Shown here: piece by piece, positions 3,958 through 7,135 of the stretch
Layout: every line of letters begins with the position of its first letter
How positions within the stretch are numbered: position 1 is the stretch's first letter
From: Pseudomonadota bacterium
GTDB lineage: Bacteria > Pseudomonadota > Gammaproteobacteria > Burkholderiales > Sulfuriferulaceae
DNA length: 7,135 bases
Direction of reading: 5' to 3'
Assembly: GCA_021790625.1 (NCBI GenBank)
Contig: JAJYGL010000079.1
Coordinates: forward strand, 1-7,135
Notes under the pieces: model-generated
What the model was told of the DNA's origin: nothing
Databases searched by the model: none
What the model saw: the letters and a program-made list of their open reading frames with translations, nothing else
Translations under genes and position numbers: made by a program

Positions 3958-4956
3958 CTAAAAAGTATAACCCTGTTGCAAGCCGTCATCGTCGCCAATC
4001 CGGTCCAGCAACGCCAGCAGCGGGGAAAACTCGCGGTAACGGGCGGCGGTCGCACGCACGTAATGCAGCACGCGGGGGATGTCATTCAGATAGGCCGACT
4101 TGCCGTCACGCACATTCAGACGAGCGAAAACACCCAATACTTTCAGATGGCGCTGCAAGCCCATCCATTCCATATCGCGGTAGAACGCGCCAAAATCAGC
4201 GTGCACGGGCAAACCGGCACGGCGCGCCTCATCCCAGTAGCGTATCGCCCAATCGATCACCTGTGCCTCGTCCCACGCCACATACGCATCGCGCAGCAGT
4301 GACACCAGATCATAGGTAATGGCGCCGGCCACTGCATCCTGAAAATCCAGCACACCCAAACCCTGCTCCGTCACCATCAGATTACGGCTATGGTAATCAC
4401 GATGCACCAGGACGGTGGGCTGCGCGGCAATGTTGTCGAGCAGACGGGCAAACAATACATCGAGCGCGGCACGTTCTGCCGTGGTCAAGGTCGCGCCGAG
4501 ATGCTGTTCGAGATACCAGGTTTCAAACAATTGCAATTCGCGCAGCAAGCGCTCACGGTCGTATACCGGCACCACATCGTGCGGAATGATTTTCTGGATA
4601 CCCAGCAAGGTCTGTATTGCCTGTAAATACAGGTCATGCGCAGGGTAGGTGTTCAGCGCCGCCAGAAAAGTCTCGTCGCCAAAATCACTCAGCACCAGCC
4701 AGCCTTGCGCCAGATTCGCCTGCACGATTTGTGGCACATTGACCCCGCCAGCGCGCAATAATTTTGCCACCTTGACAAAAGGCTGACAATCTTCCTGCTG
4801 CGGTGGCGCGTCCATCACGATATAATGCCGTCCATCGGCCAACTGCGCGCGAAAATAGCGCCGAAAGCTGGCATCGCCACTCACCGGTTGCAATACCGGT
4901 ATTTGTTCGCCCCACACGGTCAATAACCAGGAAAACATCTCTTGTTCGCGTTGCAT
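3958..4956 (-). CDS. amgK: N-acetylmuramate/N-acetylglucosamine anomeric kinase (AmgK), APH family
   Basis: A 332-aa cytoplasmic kinase of the aminoglycoside-phosphotransferase fold. From M1 (4956), the N-lobe begins with GDASFRRYFR (residues 27-36), the family hallmark; VMDAPP (47-52) is in the nucleotide-binding sheet. The catalytic loop is HRDYHSRNLM (185-194, base D187, N192) and the metal-binding motif is LDFQDA (203-208, D204). This set, together with the lptD neighbour, is typical of AmgK, which phosphorylates recycled MurNAc and GlcNAc at C1 for the MurU salvage route to UDP-MurNAc, bypassing MurA. An upstream ATG at 5019 would add 21 residues that lie antisense to lptD and lack family similarity. 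The start at 4956 gives the usual length, though no clear ribosome-binding site precedes it. murU, commonly next in line, is replaced by the porin gene. Substrate is inferred from family and context. Confidence 0.85.
   Translation of the reverse strand: MQREQEMFSWLLTVWGEQIPVLQPVSGDASFRRYFRAQLADGRHYIVMDAPPQQEDCQPFVKVAKLLRAGGVNVPQIVQANLAQGWLVLSDFGDETFLAALNTYPAHDLYLQAIQTLLGIQKIIPHDVVPVYDRERLLRELQLFETWYLEQHLGATLTTAERAALDVLFARLLDNIAAQPTVLVHRDYHSRNLMVTEQGLGVLDFQDAVAGAITYDLVSLLRDAYVAWDEAQVIDWAIRYWDEARRAGLPVHADFGAFYRDMEWMGLQRHLKVLGVFARLNVRDGKSAYLNDIPRVLHYVRATAARYREFSPLLALLDRIGDDDGLQQGYTF
4892..4903. repeat. Perfect 12-bp palindrome AATACCGGTATT
   Basis: It lies inside the amgK coding region, about 70 bases before the proposed lptD start and thus where an lptD promoter or operator would have to be. 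A second ACCGGT is at 4882-4887. It may simply be chance within codons. Confidence 0.3.
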
Positions 4957-4962
4957 GATTTT

Positions 4963-7135
4963 TTGAAGTCCAGATTGCTGAAGGCGGATTCTAGCACCGT
5001 TTGGCCGCCTCCCCGCCACCTGCTACGCGCGTTTCCGCTGTTTTTCGTCTGCACGACCAGCTTGTCGGTTGCCGTCGCAGACGACAACATCGGCGCCACG
5101 ACGACTACACAAAATCTGCCCGCCAGCGACACCCCCGTTCTGGTCACCTCCGGCGTACTGACTTTTCCGCAAAAAACCGACACTTCGCCACCAGTCTTCG
5201 TGCGCTCGGACGAAATTTCCGGCGTCGAAAACGCCTGGCTCGATGCGCAAGGGCATGTAGAATTTCGCCGTGGCGCAGCTGTCGTCACCGCCGACCATCT
5301 GCATTACACACTCGCTACCGACCGTGTCGATGCCAGCGGCAACGTCAACATCGATCAGCAAGGGCTCTCGCTCCATGGCCCATCACTGGGCATGTTCATG
5401 AAGAAGCAATTGGGGGCGATGCAATCGCCCAGCTACACCTACCTGAACCCAGGCCCGCTCGACCCTTCCGGGAAAGGCGTCAAAGAAGCGCGCGGCGACG
5501 CTGCCAGCGTCGAATTCAAAGGGCCTAACCATTATCAGTTGAATCAAACCACGTACACCACCTGTCGGGTCGGCGACAACGACTGGGCGCTGCACATGAA
5601 AGACCTGAATCTCGACACACAGAATCAGGTTGGCACCGCGCACGGCGTGGTACTGGATTTTTTGCAAAAACCCATTTTTTACACGCCGTGGATCAACTTT
5701 CCGCTCGACGATGCGCGCAAAAGCGGTTTTCTCGCGCCGGAATTCGGCACTACCAGCACCAGCGGCGCAACCTTTTCGCTGCCCTGGTACTGGAACATTG
5801 CCCCCAATTACGACGCCACCATTACTCCTACGATATACAGCAAACGCGGACTGGAAGCCGGTGGCGAGTTTCGTTATCTGACCGATAATTCCCAAGGCAC
5901 CATCGATGGCAATTATCTGAACGACAAACTCACCGGCACCGCACGCTGGGACATTTTTGCTCAGCTCGACCAGACGTTTACGCCCAACCTGACCGGTCAT
6001 CTGGTGTACCAGTCCGTATCCGACAGCAACTTTTTTACCGACCTGTCCAACAACCTCTACATGACATCGATGGTCACGCTGGATCAGGAAGCTTCGCTCA
6101 CCTGGCATGGCTCATGGTGGCAACTGACCGGCGGCGTACAACAATTCCAGACCTTGCAAGACCCGGCGGCACCCATCATCCCGCCGTATGCCCGCATGCC
6201 GGAACTGACCTTCAGCGGCGACAAAATATTGAACAACGGGCTGGATTTCAATATGTACAGCGACGTCACCACCTTTGTTCACCCCACGCTGGTCAATGGT
6301 ACCCGCGAGGTGTTTTACCCCAGCCTGAGTCTGCCGATGAGCAATTCCTACGGCTATGTCACGCCCAAAATCGGCCTCAACTATACCGCATACCAACTGG
6401 GACTAAACAACACCGACCCGCAATCGCAATACACCCGCACCCTGCCCATCATGAGCCTGGACACCGGGATGTACTTCGACCGGAATACGACATTCATGGG
6501 TACCCAATACCAGCAAACGCTGGAACCACGCCTGTATTATTTGTACATCCCATACCAGAACCAGAACCAGCTGCCCATTTTCGACACTGCCGCACTTGAC
6601 CCCATCAACTACGCCACACTGTTCACGGAGAACCGCTTTGTCGGTTACGACCGCATCAACAACGCCAATCAAATCACCATGGCGCTCTCGTCACGCTTCA
6701 TCGACAAAGCTACCGGGGAAGAAAAACTGCATTTTGCCATTGGCGAGCGCCTGTATTTCACCCCACAACTGGTCAACCTGCCGATTGTGAATGCCCTGGG
6801 GCAAGTCATTTCCAACAATGTCGTCACCAACAACGCCTTCAGCGACATTCTAGGCGACGTTGGCGGACAAATCACCGCAGACTGGCGCGCTGAAGCCATC
6901 ATCAGTTACAACAGCCAGACCGGTCAGACCGACGACGAAAGTCTGGTCTTGAGTTATCAACCCACGCAAGGCTCGGTGATGAATTTAAGTTACCGCACCC
7001 TCGTCGGGCAGATCGACGAGATCGACTTGTCCAGCGAATGGCCGATAACACGCCGCCTGTATGGATTATTTCGCTACGATTACTCGATTCTGGACAAACA
7101 AGTTGTCCAAGGTTTGGCCGGAATCGAATACAATA
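4963..7135 (+). CDS. lptD: LPS-assembly outer-membrane protein LptD, 3' end outside window
   Basis: An uninterrupted frame of 724 codons running off the right edge. From TTG 4963 it begins MKSRLLKAD, has a hydrophobic core ALPLFFVCTTSLSVAVA (about residues 24-39) as signal peptide, then an LptA-like OstA jellyroll (about 78-170: VFVRSDEISGVENAWLDAQG, VTADHLHYT, DRVDASGNVNI). The periplasmic-barrel junction has TTYTTCRVGDNDW (C201), then FYTPWINFPLDDARKSGFLAPEFG and WYWNIAPNYDATITPTIYSKRG, the best conserved LptD signatures. LptD with LptE inserts LPS into the outer leaflet. The last residues visible, GLAGIEYN, stand just before where the family has its CC pair, which bonds to the upstream cysteines. 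There is no in-frame ATG near the start: TAA at 4924 closes the frame upstream and only TTG codons (4942, 4951, 4963, 4975) are available. Identity is very sure; the start is not. Confidence 0.95.
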   Translation, partial: MKSRLLKADSSTVWPPPRHLLRAFPLFFVCTTSLSVAVADDNIGATTTTQNLPASDTPVLVTSGVLTFPQKTDTSPPVFVRSDEISGVENAWLDAQGHVEFRRGAAVVTADHLHYTLATDRVDASGNVNIDQQGLSLHGPSLGMFMKKQLGAMQSPSYTYLNPGPLDPSGKGVKEARGDAASVEFKGPNHYQLNQTTYTTCRVGDNDWALHMKDLNLDTQNQVGTAHGVVLDFLQKPIFYTPWINFPLDDARKSGFLAPEFGTTSTSGATFSLPWYWNIAPNYDATITPTIYSKRGLEAGGEFRYLTDNSQGTIDGNYLNDKLTGTARWDIFAQLDQTFTPNLTGHLVYQSVSDSNFFTDLSNNLYMTSMVTLDQEASLTWHGSWWQLTGGVQQFQTLQDPAAPIIPPYARMPELTFSGDKILNNGLDFNMYSDVTTFVHPTLVNGTREVFYPSLSLPMSNSYGYVTPKIGLNYTAYQLGLNNTDPQSQYTRTLPIMSLDTGMYFDRNTTFMGTQYQQTLEPRLYYLYIPYQNQNQLPIFDTAALDPINYATLFTENRFVGYDRINNANQITMALSSRFIDKATGEEKLHFAIGERLYFTPQLVNLPIVNALGQVISNNVVTNNAFSDILGDVGGQITADWRAEAIISYNSQTGQTDDESLVLSYQPTQGSVMNLSYRTLVGQIDEIDLSSEWPITRRLYGLFRYDYSILDKQVVQGLAGIEYN

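Noticed and set aside
3461..3961. 166-codon plus-strand frame across the porin start and upstream region
   Set aside because: It is partly antisense to the porin signal peptide region and has no domain or ribosome-binding site. Non-coding 3704-3957 is better read as regulatory space.
4772..4826. TTGACA (4772-4777) and TATAAT (4821-4826) on the plus strand within amgK as an lptD promoter
   Set aside because: They are 43 bases apart, so they cannot be one promoter, and neither has a partner box at normal spacing.
5383..6108. 241-codon minus-strand frame
   Set aside because: It is antisense to lptD, whose frame here carries the best conserved family signatures.
1..7135. CRISPR array, tRNA, rRNA or prophage integrase
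   Set aside because: No spaced direct-repeat array, tRNA cloverleaf or integrase motif was seen on either strand by eye.

Overview
The window looks like chromosome of a beta-proteobacterium, perhaps a Nitrosomonadales/Gallionellaceae-type lineage. The evidence is a Burkholderia/Neisseria-type trimeric porin, an AmgK-type sugar kinase head to head with lptD, and moderate GC. The lineage below class level is a guess. The window splits into an accessory left part (1-2300) and a conserved cell-envelope right part (2300-7135).

Left part, in order: the last 35 codons of a TnpB gene with the right end of its IS200/IS605-type element (1-127); an intact yccF-family membrane protein gene (143-529) beginning 15 bases past that end; a frameshifted ORF6N-domain remnant touching the yccF stop (528-700); an XRE-type regulator decayed into three reading frames (about 730-949); an overlapping DUF4160/DUF2442 gene pair (952-1441); a 275-bp non-autonomous MITE-like element with 19-bp terminal inverted repeats, CTAA target duplications and a nested cruciform core (1524-1798); a further copy of one element end (1807-1820); and a second, unrelated-looking DUF2442 gene on the minus strand (1857-2099).

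Right part: a 439-aa outer-membrane porin on the minus strand (2384-3703) with a UUCG-loop terminator; a 254-bp leader with an AT-rich inverted repeat; amgK (3958-4956, minus), for recycling peptidoglycan sugars; and, divergent from it with only six bases between the proposed starts, lptD (4963 to beyond the window end), the outer-membrane LPS translocon. These three genes all serve the envelope: general permeability, cell-wall sugar salvage and LPS export.

The most interesting points are the TnpB/omegaRNA end whose predicted guide lies on the yccF ribosome-binding site and start codon, the MITE with IS5-like ends and hairpin core, the TA-like DUF4160/DUF2442 unit abutting a wrecked regulator gene, and the unusually cramped amgK/lptD divergence, where lptD has no in-frame ATG start. 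No tRNA, rRNA or CRISPR array was seen.
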